From positions 1 to 51,481 of the forward strand of contig JAKSJU010000005.1 of the NCBI GenBank assembly GCA_024402095.1: a stretch of DNA of 51,481 nucleotides, written 5' to 3'. Within the stretch, counting starts at the first letter, position 1. Every line of letters begins with the position of its first letter. A program made the translations under genes and the position numbers. Shown here in pieces: positions 7,931 through 16,157 of this stretch. Below the pieces are notes generated by a model. That model saw nothing but the letters and a program-made list of their open reading frames with translations, searched no databases and was not told the origin of the DNA. This DNA comes from Bacteroidales bacterium. GTDB lineage: Bacteria; Bacteroidota; Bacteroidia; Bacteroidales; UBA932.

Positions 7931-9808
7931 TTATATTGTGTTCCTCCAGTAAGGATCGATTCTGTACAATTCATCAATTATGGTTTTGACGGTCTTTGCG
8001 GGATACCCGGAGCCGTAGAAACTTCTGCTGGACAGTCTTGAATATACCACCGTGATTATGGTGTACTGCGGATCCTCTACAGGGAAGAACCCGACGAACG
8101 TTCCCTGATTCTTCTTTTTGCCGTCAGGCATTTCATATTTACCATTGGAAAGGACGACCCTTGAAGTTCCAGTCTTGCCGGCGACCGATACCTTGGCGTC
8201 ATTCAGTACCTTAGCGGTACCTTCTGATGTCACGCCCTTCAAACCTTCAGTAAGTATCGCAGCGGTGGCTGCGGAACATATTGCGGAATCCAGAATGCAA
8301 GGCTCGAATTTCTTTATGATCTTGCCGTCCTTTTCTATGTCCTCGACTATATATGGTTTCATCATGCGTCCTTTGCCGGCGATGGCATTGTAGAAATTGA
8401 CGATATGGAGAGGGGATTCCGTAATACTGTAGCCCATTGCTACAGATCCCAGGTCGTGTTTGTTCCAGTATTTTGAATCCGGCTCCAGGAAATTCGGCTT
8501 TGCAAGTCCGACGAGGTCGAAGTCGAATGCGTCTGCGAGATGATATTTGCGTATATGATTGTAGAAATCTTCCTTGTGGCTTGCGTAATGTGTGATGGCA
8601 AGATAGCGGAAAGCGTAGTTCGAAGAGACCTCCACACAGTATAGAAGCGGAACCCAATTTGTGTGGTGCTCCCGCTCGTAATCGATGATGTGTTCATCGG
8701 CGGCATATCTGTAGCCTTCAATCACGCCGTGATTGCCCGGGATTCGCTCATCAAGGGAATGTACGTATCCGTCCTCTAATGCGGACATCAGGGTGCTCAA
8801 TTTGAATACGGAGCCGGGCTCTCCCATTCTTCCTATTGCAAGATTGTAGGTTTCATCCAGGTCCCCGTCATCGTCCCGGAGGAGGTTGACCATCGCCCTG
8901 ATCGCACCTGTCTTGACATCCATGAGAATGACGCAGCCTCCCTCGATTTCCGGATCGTCGCTGATCTGCTCCCTGAGGGCGCGGTCGGCAATCTCCTGAT
9001 ATTCGATGTTGAGAGTAGACCTGATGTCATTGCCGTCTTCAGCGGCCACGAAAGTGCTGTCGAAATCCTGTACGCGCCCCATGTCGGAGACGCGCAGCCA
9101 TTCCTCACCGACCTTGCCTGACAAATATTCGTCAAACTTTCCTTCTATACCTACATATCTATTGCCTACTCCTGTGTCTTCATCCCTGATAAAGCCGATG
9201 GCTCTGGATCCCAGACGTCCGTAAGGGTAACGTCTGACATTCTTGTTGATGTCTCTCTTCCTGAGGATGAGTCCGCCTTTGTTCGTGCCCTCTCTGAAAA
9301 GAGGGAACTGCTGCACTTTCTCGAAAGTCTGTTTGTCCACAGGGTGGCCGAACTCGACGAATCCGTTTCCCTTTTCCCTGTTCCTCTTTATTGAGTTGTA
9401 GTACCAGCTTGCCTTGTGTTCCGGGAACAGTTCGGCAAGGCAGACAGACAAGTCCTTGGCTTTAGCCATCCACTCGTTTTCAAGAGAATCCCTCCTGCGG
9501 GCATCCGCAATGCTTGCAAACTCCTTCTTTCTTACAGAGCAGTCCATGCAGATCTTGTATCTCCTGACAGTAAGGGCCAGCGTGCGTCCGTTGCAGTCGA
9601 GTATGTCCCCTCTGGCGGACTCGATTTCCTTCCTGGTGCTTCGTGGAGTAAGGGCACGCTCGATCTTCGGATCCGGCTTGTAGAATACCTGAATATACAC
9701 GAGGCGACCTATCAGCCACAGAGAGACCAATAGCAGAAGCACGTAGAAGACGTACAGGGCAATGCCTATACGGTCACGTTTTGTTCTTGTCTTGCCTTGT
9801 CTTGCCAT
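7931..9808 (-). CDS. ftsI: Septal transpeptidase (class B penicillin-binding protein)
   Basis: Divisome DD-transpeptidase that cross-links septal peptidoglycan. After a basic cytoplasmic start there is one membrane anchor (about residues 16-39), a pedestal domain, and a transpeptidase domain with all three active-site motifs: Ser333-Val-Phe-Lys336 (SxxK, nucleophile Ser333), Ser395-Ser-Asn397 (SxN) and Lys545-Thr-Gly547. At 625 residues it ends soon after the transpeptidase fold and has no visible C-terminal PASTA domain, which many longer PBPs of this type in the phylum carry. The start directly follows the stop of the ftsL-like gene with no gap. Confidence 0.95.
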   Translation of the reverse strand: MARQGKTRTKRDRIGIALYVFYVLLLLVSLWLIGRLVYIQVFYKPDPKIERALTPRSTRKEIESARGDILDCNGRTLALTVRRYKICMDCSVRKKEFASIADARRRDSLENEWMAKAKDLSVCLAELFPEHKASWYYNSIKRNREKGNGFVEFGHPVDKQTFEKVQQFPLFREGTNKGGLILRKRDINKNVRRYPYGRLGSRAIGFIRDEDTGVGNRYVGIEGKFDEYLSGKVGEEWLRVSDMGRVQDFDSTFVAAEDGNDIRSTLNIEYQEIADRALREQISDDPEIEGGCVILMDVKTGAIRAMVNLLRDDDGDLDETYNLAIGRMGEPGSVFKLSTLMSALEDGYVHSLDERIPGNHGVIEGYRYAADEHIIDYEREHHTNWVPLLYCVEVSSNYAFRYLAITHYASHKEDFYNHIRKYHLADAFDFDLVGLAKPNFLEPDSKYWNKHDLGSVAMGYSITESPLHIVNFYNAIAGKGRMMKPYIVEDIEKDGKIIKKFEPCILDSAICSAATAAILTEGLKGVTSEGTAKVLNDAKVSVAGKTGTSRVVLSNGKYEMPDGKKKNQGTFVGFFPVEDPQYTIITVVYSRLSSRSFYGSGYPAKTVKTIIDELYRIDPYWRNTI

Positions 9809-10153
9809 TTATTCCACTATTACAGTTGCAGGCTTTTGTGCATCGTGAAGCTCCGATCCCATTCTGGCCAGCCTTTTTTCTATCTCACCCCTACGGTGCA
9901 ACTCTTCCAGCTCGAACCTGTATTGCGCATTGATCATCTGGAGGTCATCGATGGTTTCATAGTTCTCCTCCACCTTATGGAGCGAGAGGTCAACCATCAT
10001 GCTGAACCAGATGGCCATGCTGAACATGAAAAAGCAGAAAATGATGTGTACCATATACTTTCCCACATTAAGCTTTAGCAGGAACTTTCCCTGGAGAACG
10101 GCCAATAAGCTGTTCCTCAGAAGCAAAAGCGTTGTCTTTACACCCTGGTTCAT
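9809..10153 (-). CDS. ftsL: FtsL-like divisome protein
   Basis: Small bitopic protein of 114 residues, matching the FtsL-like proteins of Bacteroidota. A basic cytoplasmic stretch of about 50 residues is followed by one membrane segment (VHIIFCFFMFSMAIWFSMMV, about residues 35-54) and a periplasmic helical region rich in Glu, Leu and Arg that can form a coiled coil (about residues 60-98). FtsL works with FtsQ and FtsB-like proteins to recruit and activate FtsW-FtsI. Recognition rests on size, topology and position between rsmH and ftsI, since FtsL sequences are very divergent. The ATG overlaps the rsmH stop (ATGA). Confidence 0.82.
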   Translation of the reverse strand: MNQGVKTTLLLLRNSLLAVLQGKFLLKLNVGKYMVHIIFCFFMFSMAIWFSMMVDLSLHKVEENYETIDDLQMINAQYRFELEELHRRGEIEKRLARMGSELHDAQKPATVIVE

Positions 10154-11061
10154 GCCTGCTGTATCTTTTCCGCGATTCTGAGCTTTGCGCTCCTTGCACG
10201 CGTGTTGTTTTCAATCTCCTCCTCATCGGGAAGAATAGGTTTGCGGTTCACCGCCTTCAACGGGGTCTCGCTGCGTCCGAAAATGTCTTTTTTCTCCTCA
10301 CCCTCTACATTGCCGGTCTTAATGAAATTCTTGACCATCCTGTCCTCCAGAGAGTGGTATGTTATGACCACAAGTCTTCCTCCGGTCTTGAGTGACTTTG
10401 CTGCCCCCTCAAGGAACTTTTCGAGAGACCTCATTTCCTGGTTTACCTCAATTCTGAGTGCCTGATACACTTTGGCGAGGTATTTATGCTCGGCGAAAGA
10501 CGGCAGGGCGGCAGCAATGGCATTGTCGAGGTCGTCTGTGGTGGTGAGGGAAGATTTGGAACGGCCGGCAACGATAAGTTGCGCGAGACGTCTGGAATTT
10601 TCCACTTCTCCATAGATTCTGAAAATCCTTTCCAATTCTTCTTGCGTATAAGAATTGACAATGTCGGCTGCTGTCGTGCTGCCCTGCACGTTCATTCGCA
10701 TATCGAGCGGAGCGCTATAGCGGAAAGAGAATCCTCTGTCCGCAGTGTCAAACTGATGTGACGACACTCCGAGGTCAGCCAGAATGCCATCAAACCCTTC
10801 CGCAGCTTCCAGAAGGGAGTAGTTGTGTATAAATCTGAAATTGTTGTGAACCAGAGTGAAGCGTTCATCATCGATGGCGTTTGCCAGTGCATCCTCATCT
10901 CTGTCGAATGCGACAAGCCTGCCTTTTGCGCTGAGCCTGCCCATTATTTCCCGGCTATGTCCGCCTCCGCCGAAAGTGGCGTCCGCGTAGATGCCGTCCG
11001 GATTCTGAACCAGGGCATCAACGCTTTGAAAAAGAAGTACGGGATTGTGATATTCGCTCAT
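10150..11061 (-). CDS. rsmH: 16S rRNA (cytosine-1402-N4)-methyltransferase
   Basis: SAM-dependent methyltransferase (MraW/RsmH) that N4-methylates C1402 in the decoding centre of 16S rRNA. The 303-residue protein starts MSEYHNPVLLFQSVDAL, has the SAM-binding ADATFGGGGHS loop (about residues 26-36), the GILADLGVSSHQFD catalytic segment and the C-terminal VITYHSLEDRMVKNF block, all diagnostic. It is the second gene of the dcw operon, 12 bases after mraZ and overlapping ftsL by four. Confidence 0.97.
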   Translation of the reverse strand: MSEYHNPVLLFQSVDALVQNPDGIYADATFGGGGHSREIMGRLSAKGRLVAFDRDEDALANAIDDERFTLVHNNFRFIHNYSLLEAAEGFDGILADLGVSSHQFDTADRGFSFRYSAPLDMRMNVQGSTTAADIVNSYTQEELERIFRIYGEVENSRRLAQLIVAGRSKSSLTTTDDLDNAIAAALPSFAEHKYLAKVYQALRIEVNQEMRSLEKFLEGAAKSLKTGGRLVVITYHSLEDRMVKNFIKTGNVEGEEKKDIFGRSETPLKAVNRKPILPDEEEIENNTRARSAKLRIAEKIQQA

Positions 11062-11073
11062 TGTTCTTGCCTT

Positions 11074-11523
11074 CTATTTCCGGGAGAGGCTTTGGGCAAT
11101 GGCGACATAATCTTCTTTAGATACTTTTGAACTTTCGAATTTCTCTGCAGCCCAGATTTCTATCTTGAAGTTGACGCCAAAGAAAACCACGTCTTTTGTT
11201 ACACCGATTGCGTCAAGAAGATACCTGGAAATAGAGATACGCCCTAATTTGGCGTCAGGCTCCACCACATCACAGTCACGCATGTATTCCCTCCAGAACT
11301 GTACATGCTTCGGATTAAAGAAATCCAGACTCTCTCTGATCTTCTCCGCCTCGCGTTCCCACTCTTCGTAGGACCACATCTCAAGACAGCCGTCATAGAG
11401 ACTCTTTTTGATGACAAACCTCATGTCGCCTCCCGGAGGAACGGCTCCTTTGAGCGGCGCAGGGAACACAAGTCTCCCCTTGTCGTCAACTTTTGAGCTG
11501 TATTTTCCGATGAATGTGACCAT
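11074..11523 (-). CDS. mraZ: Transcriptional regulator MraZ
   Basis: MraZ is a DNA-binding protein with two SpoVT/AbrB-like swapped-hairpin domains that controls its own dcw operon. The 149 residues begin MVTFIGKYSSKVDDKGRLVF and contain the family's DxKGR element in the first repeat and DAKLGRISISRYLLDAIG in the second (about residues 100-117). It is the first gene of the dcw transcript. The upstream region contains four 10-bp repeats next to the promoter, described separately as its probable binding site. In E. coli MraZ is an autorepressor; activation has been reported in Mycoplasma, so the sign here is open. Confidence 0.96.
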   Translation of the reverse strand: MVTFIGKYSSKVDDKGRLVFPAPLKGAVPPGGDMRFVIKKSLYDGCLEMWSYEEWEREAEKIRESLDFFNPKHVQFWREYMRDCDVVEPDAKLGRISISRYLLDAIGVTKDVVFFGVNFKIEIWAAEKFESSKVSKEDYVAIAQSLSRK

Positions 11524-11542
11524 ATTTTCTTATACGCAGGCA

Positions 11543-11600
11543 CAAAGATAGATAAAATTTTTCCACTTTATTACACCCGATTACATATTTTTCCACACTT
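11543..11600 (-). promoter_or_regulatory. mraZ promoter with four 10-bp repeats, candidate MraZ operator
   Basis: Reading the minus strand, a Bacteroidota -7 element TATCTTTG lies at 11550-11543, 19 bases before the mraZ ATG. No TTTG -33 element stands at the expected distance. Instead four consecutive 10-mers occupy 11600-11561, each ending in TGGAA or TGTAA (AAGTGTGGAA, AAATATGTAA, TCGGGTGTAA, TAAAGTGGAA). A 10-bp period of TG-rich boxes is how MraZ sites are built in E. coli (TGGGN boxes). That this array binds the local MraZ is inference. Confidence 0.68.
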
Positions 11601-11609
11601 TGTCAATAT

Positions 11610-11640
11610 TTTGCATTTTCAAAGGAAACGTATAACTTTG
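11610..11640 (+). promoter_or_regulatory. Promoter of the TetR-efflux operon
   Basis: A good match to the Bacteroidota promoter: -33 TTTG at 11610-11613, a 19-base spacer, and -7 TAACTTTG at 11633-11640. Transcription would start near 11645 and leave a leader of about 40 bases carrying the palindrome described next. It is divergent from the mraZ promoter, the two -7 elements being about 90 bases apart. Confidence 0.7.
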
Positions 11641-11646
11641 CGTTTA

Positions 11647-11676
11647 TTAACAACGCTGTTAAACAAAACTGTTAAC
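11647..11676. promoter_or_regulatory. Palindromic operator candidate for the TetR regulator
   Basis: Just after the predicted transcription start lies a perfect palindrome, TTAACA-ACGC-TGTTAA (11647-11662), followed by another TGTTAA half-site in GTTAAC at 11670-11676. A short perfect palindrome between promoter and start codon is the usual place for a TetR autoregulatory operator. No other candidate gene nearby would explain it. Confidence 0.55.
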
Positions 11677-11683
11677 ATTCTTT

Positions 11684-12307
11684 ATGAACAGAAAAGACAA
11701 CAAGGAAGCAGACATCCTCAAGGCTGCGGAAAAACTCTTTGCCCAGAAGGGATACAAAGAAGCCACGACTACGTTGATCGCTTCCGAGGCCGGAGTCACA
11801 CATGCGATGCTCCACTACTATTTCAGGACAAAGGAGCAGATCTTTCTTAAGGTTCTTGACCTTTACTTCAACGAAATCATCGCGGACCTGAAGGCCATCA
11901 TGGTGCCCGAAACATACGATATCGGCCTGATACGCAGGGTCACTGAGATATGCTTCGACTTTTTCTCACGTCACCGCGGTCATCTGGCGCTTCTTATGGA
12001 AATGTCCAGGGAGAAGCCCGAGATACTGGAAGAAAACATTTCCAGAATCAGTCTTTTCCTCGGCAGTTCGATGAATGCCCACAGGGAAAGGATCGAGAAG
12101 GCTGTGCGCGACGGAGCGATAAAGGAAATAACCTTCCACGAACTGCTTGTGGATATCGTCAGCGTCTGTGCCGCTCCGTTCTTGTTCAGCCCGATGATCT
12201 CAAATCTTGCAGGGATGGATGAAGCCCAGATAGAAGCCTTTATGGAAAGGCGGAAGACGGAGGCTGTGGAAATGATTTCCGGCAGACTTCAACCGGTTGA
12301 AAAATAA
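11684..12307 (+). CDS. TetR/AcrR-family regulator of the efflux operon
   Basis: 207-residue one-component repressor. The N-terminal helix-turn-helix covers about residues 8-55 (ILKAAEKLFAQKGYKEATTT ... EAGVTHAMLHYYFRTKEQIF), the standard TetR DNA-binding domain. The rest is a helical ligand-binding domain with no recognisable specificity signature. It is the first gene of the operon and its stop lies eight bases before the TolC-like gene, so it probably represses its own operon and responds to a substrate of the pump. A promoter and a palindromic operator candidate precede it. The ligand cannot be predicted. Confidence 0.92.
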   Translation: MNRKDNKEADILKAAEKLFAQKGYKEATTTLIASEAGVTHAMLHYYFRTKEQIFLKVLDLYFNEIIADLKAIMVPETYDIGLIRRVTEICFDFFSRHRGHLALLMEMSREKPEILEENISRISLFLGSSMNAHRERIEKAVRDGAIKEITFHELLVDIVSVCAAPFLFSPMISNLAGMDEAQIEAFMERRKTEAVEMISGRLQPVEK

Positions 12308-12314
12308 AATCATT

Positions 12315-13583
12315 ATGATAAAAAGGAGACTTAAGTTCATTATTATCCTGTTTCTGGCTGCATCCAGGACCGGATTTGCCATCGATATCGATGAATGCAT
12401 ACGGATGGCTTATGACAACTATCCCCAGATAAAGGAGTATGATTTGATAGAAATGTCGAGGAAATATGACCTTGGCAATGCTGCTCTTGCATGGGTGCCG
12501 CAGCTTTCCGTATCAGGAAAGGCCAGCTGGCAGTCCACGGTCGTGGAGATGCCTTTCGATATTCCCGGTTTCAAGTTCGACATCCCTCATGACCAGTACG
12601 GAGTGACTGCGGATGTCAGCCAGCAGATATGGGACGGCGGTGCGAGCCAGGCAAAACGCAATCTTGCTGATGCCGGCGCGGAGGTTAAAAACAGGCAGCT
12701 TGAAGTAAATATGTATTCCATCCGCTCGCGTGTCCAGAATATCTATTTGAGCATAATGCTGATTGACAAGCAGCTCGGCCTGAATGACGTACTCTGCGAA
12801 AATCTGAAAAGAAACCTCCGCGAACTTGATGTAATGGTGGAGGAAGGAGTGGCTTATGAGTCGGACCGCGACCAGATAAAAGTGAGCATCCTTTCATGCG
12901 AACAGCAGAAGGTGGGGCTGGAGACCGACCGCAAGGCTTATGTGCGCATGCTCAGCCTGCTGACCGGTAAAGATCTGGAAGGAGAACCTCTGGCCGAGCC
13001 GTCGGTTGACGTGAAGCCGGATATCAGTTCGGAGATACTGCGTCCTGAAATTGCTTTGTATGATGCGCAGGCTCTTCAGATCCGCAGGCAGAAAGAGCAG
13101 CTCTCGACAGCCATTTCCCCGCGTCTGAACCTTAACCTTCAGGCAGGTTACGGCCGTCCCGGACTGAATATGCTGTCAAAGGAGTTTGACCCTTATTTCA
13201 TGGCCGCCCTCAAGTTACAGTGGAATTTCGGTTCATTGTACACTCTCGGAAATGACCGCAGGAAAGCGGATGCCGATGCCATGAAAGTGGAACTCAGCAG
13301 AAAGAGTTTCCTGTTGAACACTTCTGTAGAAGCGCTTCAGAAACAGAGCGAGGTTGAAAAGGCCGCGGATGTGCTGGAACGTGATGATGACATAATAAGC
13401 CTAAGAAGAAAAATCACGGTAACCGCGGAGCAGCAGTACAAGGAAGGGATAATCAAGATGAACGATTATCTGAGTCTGCTGGACGAGGAGTATAAGGCCC
13501 GTTTGAACTACAACATCCACGGGGTGCAATACACGATGGCAGTCCTGGACCTCCAGAATACGCTCGGAATAGAAAACAAGTAA
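12315..13583 (+). CDS. TolC-family outer-membrane efflux channel
   Basis: 422-residue outer-membrane factor. I use the ATG at 12315 (MIKRRLKFIIILFLAASRTGFA, a clear signal peptide); an in-frame TTG at 12297 lies inside the tetR gene and is less likely. The mature part has the two repeated coiled-coil halves of TolC: ECIRMAYDNYPQIKEYD at the start and the long amphipathic helices around residues 110-180 and 320-400, with a YKEGIIKMNDYLSLLDEEY segment near the end. It would form the trimeric exit duct for the adaptor and ABC transporter encoded downstream. Confidence 0.9.
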   Translation: MIKRRLKFIIILFLAASRTGFAIDIDECIRMAYDNYPQIKEYDLIEMSRKYDLGNAALAWVPQLSVSGKASWQSTVVEMPFDIPGFKFDIPHDQYGVTADVSQQIWDGGASQAKRNLADAGAEVKNRQLEVNMYSIRSRVQNIYLSIMLIDKQLGLNDVLCENLKRNLRELDVMVEEGVAYESDRDQIKVSILSCEQQKVGLETDRKAYVRMLSLLTGKDLEGEPLAEPSVDVKPDISSEILRPEIALYDAQALQIRRQKEQLSTAISPRLNLNLQAGYGRPGLNMLSKEFDPYFMAALKLQWNFGSLYTLGNDRRKADADAMKVELSRKSFLLNTSVEALQKQSEVEKAADVLERDDDIISLRRKITVTAEQQYKEGIIKMNDYLSLLDEEYKARLNYNIHGVQYTMAVLDLQNTLGIENK

Positions 13584-13595
13584 AAGTAAACCGAT

Positions 13596-14495
13596 ATGAA
13601 AAGAAAAATACTATACATGACGGCAGCCGCTTCTGCATTCATGGCTGTCCAGTCCTGCAGCAGCGATATTGATTTTGATGCCTGTGGTCAGATTGATGCC
13701 ACACAGGTGACCGTATCTGCGGAAAGCAACGGGAAAATCCTTGAGCTTGATCTCGAGGAAGGTGACAGACTGGGTGCAGGCCAGGTGGTCGGTTGTATCG
13801 ACACGGTCCAGATATCCCTGCAGATTAAAGAACTGAAACAACGTATTGAAGGTGCCGGGTCCCGTCTTGTCGATATCAGGACGCAGAAGGAACCTAACGT
13901 CAACCAGCTTGCCAGCCTGGAAAACGACCTGGCGCGTTACTCCAATCTGCTTGCCAGCAATGCTGCCACGCAGAAACAGGTGGATGACATCAAGGACAAG
14001 ATCGCTGTCCTCAAGGCACAGATTTCCGCCCAGGACCAGAGCTGGTCAAGAGGCAATTCCACGGTGCAGTCCGACATCAGGATGTATGAGATACAATTAG
14101 CGCAGAAGGAGGACCAGCTTTCAAAGTGCCATATCTCCGTACCCGTTTCGGGCACGGTGCTGGCGAAATATGCGGAAGCCGGTGAAAACGTGACCTCCGG
14201 AAAACCTCTTTTCAAGATAGCGGATATGGAAAACACGTATGTGCGTGCCTACTTCACTACAGTCCAACTTTCGGGACTCAAACTCGGAGACACTGTGACC
14301 GTGATTCCTGATGACGGCAGCCAGTCTCCGAAGAAATACGAAGGACGTATAATCTGGATATCGGATCAGGCTGAGTTTACCCCTAAAAATATCCAGACGC
14401 GGGATGAACGTGCCGACATGGTGTATGCAGTCAAGGTCCTGGTTCCAAATGACGGAAACCTTCGTCTGGGAATGTACGCCTACATCAGAAAGTAA
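13596..14495 (+). CDS. HlyD/YbhG-like periplasmic adaptor, lipoprotein
   Basis: 299-residue membrane-fusion protein that bridges an inner-membrane transporter to a TolC channel. The N-terminus is a lipoprotein signal with lipobox VQSC (Cys21), unlike E. coli YbhG, which has no lipid anchor. Then come the first half of a biotinyl/lipoyl-like domain (VTVSAESNGKILELDLEEGD), an alpha-helical hairpin (about residues 75-170), the second lipoyl half (ISVPVSGTVLAKYAEAGE) and a beta-barrel with VRAYFTTVQLSGLKLGD. It ends RLGMYAYIRK. It is followed after three bases by the first ATPase gene. Confidence 0.9.
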   Translation: MKRKILYMTAAASAFMAVQSCSSDIDFDACGQIDATQVTVSAESNGKILELDLEEGDRLGAGQVVGCIDTVQISLQIKELKQRIEGAGSRLVDIRTQKEPNVNQLASLENDLARYSNLLASNAATQKQVDDIKDKIAVLKAQISAQDQSWSRGNSTVQSDIRMYEIQLAQKEDQLSKCHISVPVSGTVLAKYAEAGENVTSGKPLFKIADMENTYVRAYFTTVQLSGLKLGDTVTVIPDDGSQSPKKYEGRIIWISDQAEFTPKNIQTRDERADMVYAVKVLVPNDGNLRLGMYAYIRK

Positions 14496-14498
14496 AAT

Positions 14499-15410
14499 AT
14501 GCAGGAGGAACTGGCAATCAGAGTCGAAGGTATCTGCAAGTCATATAAGGATACCAAGGCGCTTCAGGATATCAGTCTGGATATCCGCAATGGCGAGATT
14601 TTCGGATTGATAGGTCCGGACGGCGCCGGGAAGACCTCGCTCTTCAGGATATTGACGACGCTGACTCTGCCGGATGAGGGACATGCGGAAGTCAACGGAA
14701 ATGATGTAGTCAGCGATTACGAGGCCATACGCAGAACCATCGGCTATATGCCGGGACATTTTGCCCTGTATCAGGATCTCAGCGTGGCTGAGAATCTTGA
14801 TTTCTATGCAACTGTGTTTGGCACCACGGTGGAAGCCAACTATGATACCATCAAGGAGATATATTCGCAGATTGAGATGTTCAGGGACAGAAAAGCGAAG
14901 AACCTGTCCGGTGGAATGAAACAGAAACTGGCTCTCTGTTGCGCATTGGTGCACAAGCCTGATGTGCTTTTTCTGGATGAGCCTACAACCGGAGTGGATG
15001 CGGTCAGCCGAAAGGAGTTCTGGACAATGCTCGCCAGAATCAAGGCTTCCGGAGTCACTATATTCGTATCGACGCCTTATATGGACGAAGCCGGACTGTG
15101 CGACAGGATAGCCCTGATCCATGAAGGGAAAATAATCGATCGGGGTACTCCGGCAGAAATTGTATCACGTTATCCGGACAGACTGTATTCGGTCAGGGGC
15201 GACAACATGTTCAGGATATTGAACGTACTCAGACCGATTGACGGTGTGCTGCGCTGCAGCTCTTTCGGCTGCGAGTGCCACGTCGCCGTGCCGCAGGACG
15301 GCCCTGATGCAACGCTTCTGCTCGCTGCGCTGGAAAATGCCGGGCTTCACGGCTGCAGCGTTGAAGAGACAGAGCCCGGAATCGAAGACTGCTTCATCAG
15401 ACTTTCATAA
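14499..15410 (+). CDS. ABC transporter ATPase 1 (YbhF N-terminal-half type)
   Basis: 303-residue nucleotide-binding subunit of an ABC-2 exporter. Walker A is GPDGAGKTS (about residues 44-52), the signature LSGG starts at residue 136 (LSGGMKQKLAL), and Walker B is VLFLDEPTTGVD. The switch histidine, normally in TTHYMDEAE, is replaced by proline (STPYMDEAG, Pro193). The GPDGAGKT form and this altered switch loop resemble the first half of the fused YbhF ATPase; here the two halves are separate genes. A C-terminal extension of about 80 residues follows the ATPase fold. Its partner is the next gene. Confidence 0.93.
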   Translation: MQEELAIRVEGICKSYKDTKALQDISLDIRNGEIFGLIGPDGAGKTSLFRILTTLTLPDEGHAEVNGNDVVSDYEAIRRTIGYMPGHFALYQDLSVAENLDFYATVFGTTVEANYDTIKEIYSQIEMFRDRKAKNLSGGMKQKLALCCALVHKPDVLFLDEPTTGVDAVSRKEFWTMLARIKASGVTIFVSTPYMDEAGLCDRIALIHEGKIIDRGTPAEIVSRYPDRLYSVRGDNMFRILNVLRPIDGVLRCSSFGCECHVAVPQDGPDATLLLAALENAGLHGCSVEETEPGIEDCFIRLS

Positions 15411-15413
15411 TTT

Positions 15414-16157
15414 ATGGACAACGGCAACAAATCAGTAGTAATCAGGAATCTCGTCAAGAAATTCGGCGACTTCACTGCCGTCGACAACATTTCCTTCGAG
15501 GTGGCAAAAGGGGAGATATTCGGTTTTCTCGGGGCCAACGGTGCCGGAAAGACGACAGCCATGCGTATCCTCTGCGGGCTCAGCCGGCCTAGCTCCGGAG
15601 AGGGGACTGTGGCGGGGTACAGCATAAACAGGGAGCAGGAGAAGATAAAGAGACATATAGGTTACATGAGCCAGAAATTCTCTCTTTATCCTGATTTGAA
15701 AGTATTTGAAAACATTGAGCTTTTCGGCGGAATATATGGTCTGACTGACAAGCAGATAGCAAAGAAGACCGACGACATGCTCAAGGCTCTTTCAATGGAA
15801 AAGGCCCGCGATATGTTCGTACGCGACATGCCGCTCGGCTGGAAACAGAAACTGGCGTTCAGCATCGCCATGGTGCATGACCCGCAGATAGTGTTCCTTG
15901 ACGAACCGACCGGAGGCGTGGATCCAGTGACCCGCAGAAACTTCTGGGAGATGATATACAAGGCGGCTTCAGACGGTGTCACCGTGTTTGTGACCACTCA
16001 TTATATGGATGAAGCCGAATACTGTGACCGCGTGTCCGTGATGGTGGACGGAAGGATAGAGGCCATAGGATCGCCAGCGAGCCTGAAAGAACAGTACGGA
16101 GCTTCGGATATGGACGGAGTCTTTACAAAAATAGCCGGAAGAGCGGAAAGAGAATAA
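15414..16157 (+). CDS. ABC transporter ATPase 2 (YbhF C-terminal-half type)
   Basis: 247-residue nucleotide-binding subunit. Walker A is GANGAGKTT (about residues 42-50), Walker B IVFLDEPTGGVDP, and the switch histidine is present (TTHYMDEAE, His196). The signature motif is not LSGG but PLGW (Pro140-Leu-Gly-Trp143, then KQKLAF), as in the second half of YbhF. Combined with ATPase 1, which lacks the switch histidine, this predicts one canonical and one degenerate ATP site in the heterodimer. The stop overlaps the first permease start by one base. Confidence 0.93.
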   Translation: MDNGNKSVVIRNLVKKFGDFTAVDNISFEVAKGEIFGFLGANGAGKTTAMRILCGLSRPSSGEGTVAGYSINREQEKIKRHIGYMSQKFSLYPDLKVFENIELFGGIYGLTDKQIAKKTDDMLKALSMEKARDMFVRDMPLGWKQKLAFSIAMVHDPQIVFLDEPTGGVDPVTRRNFWEMIYKAASDGVTVFVTTHYMDEAEYCDRVSVMVDGRIEAIGSPASLKEQYGASDMDGVFTKIAGRAERE

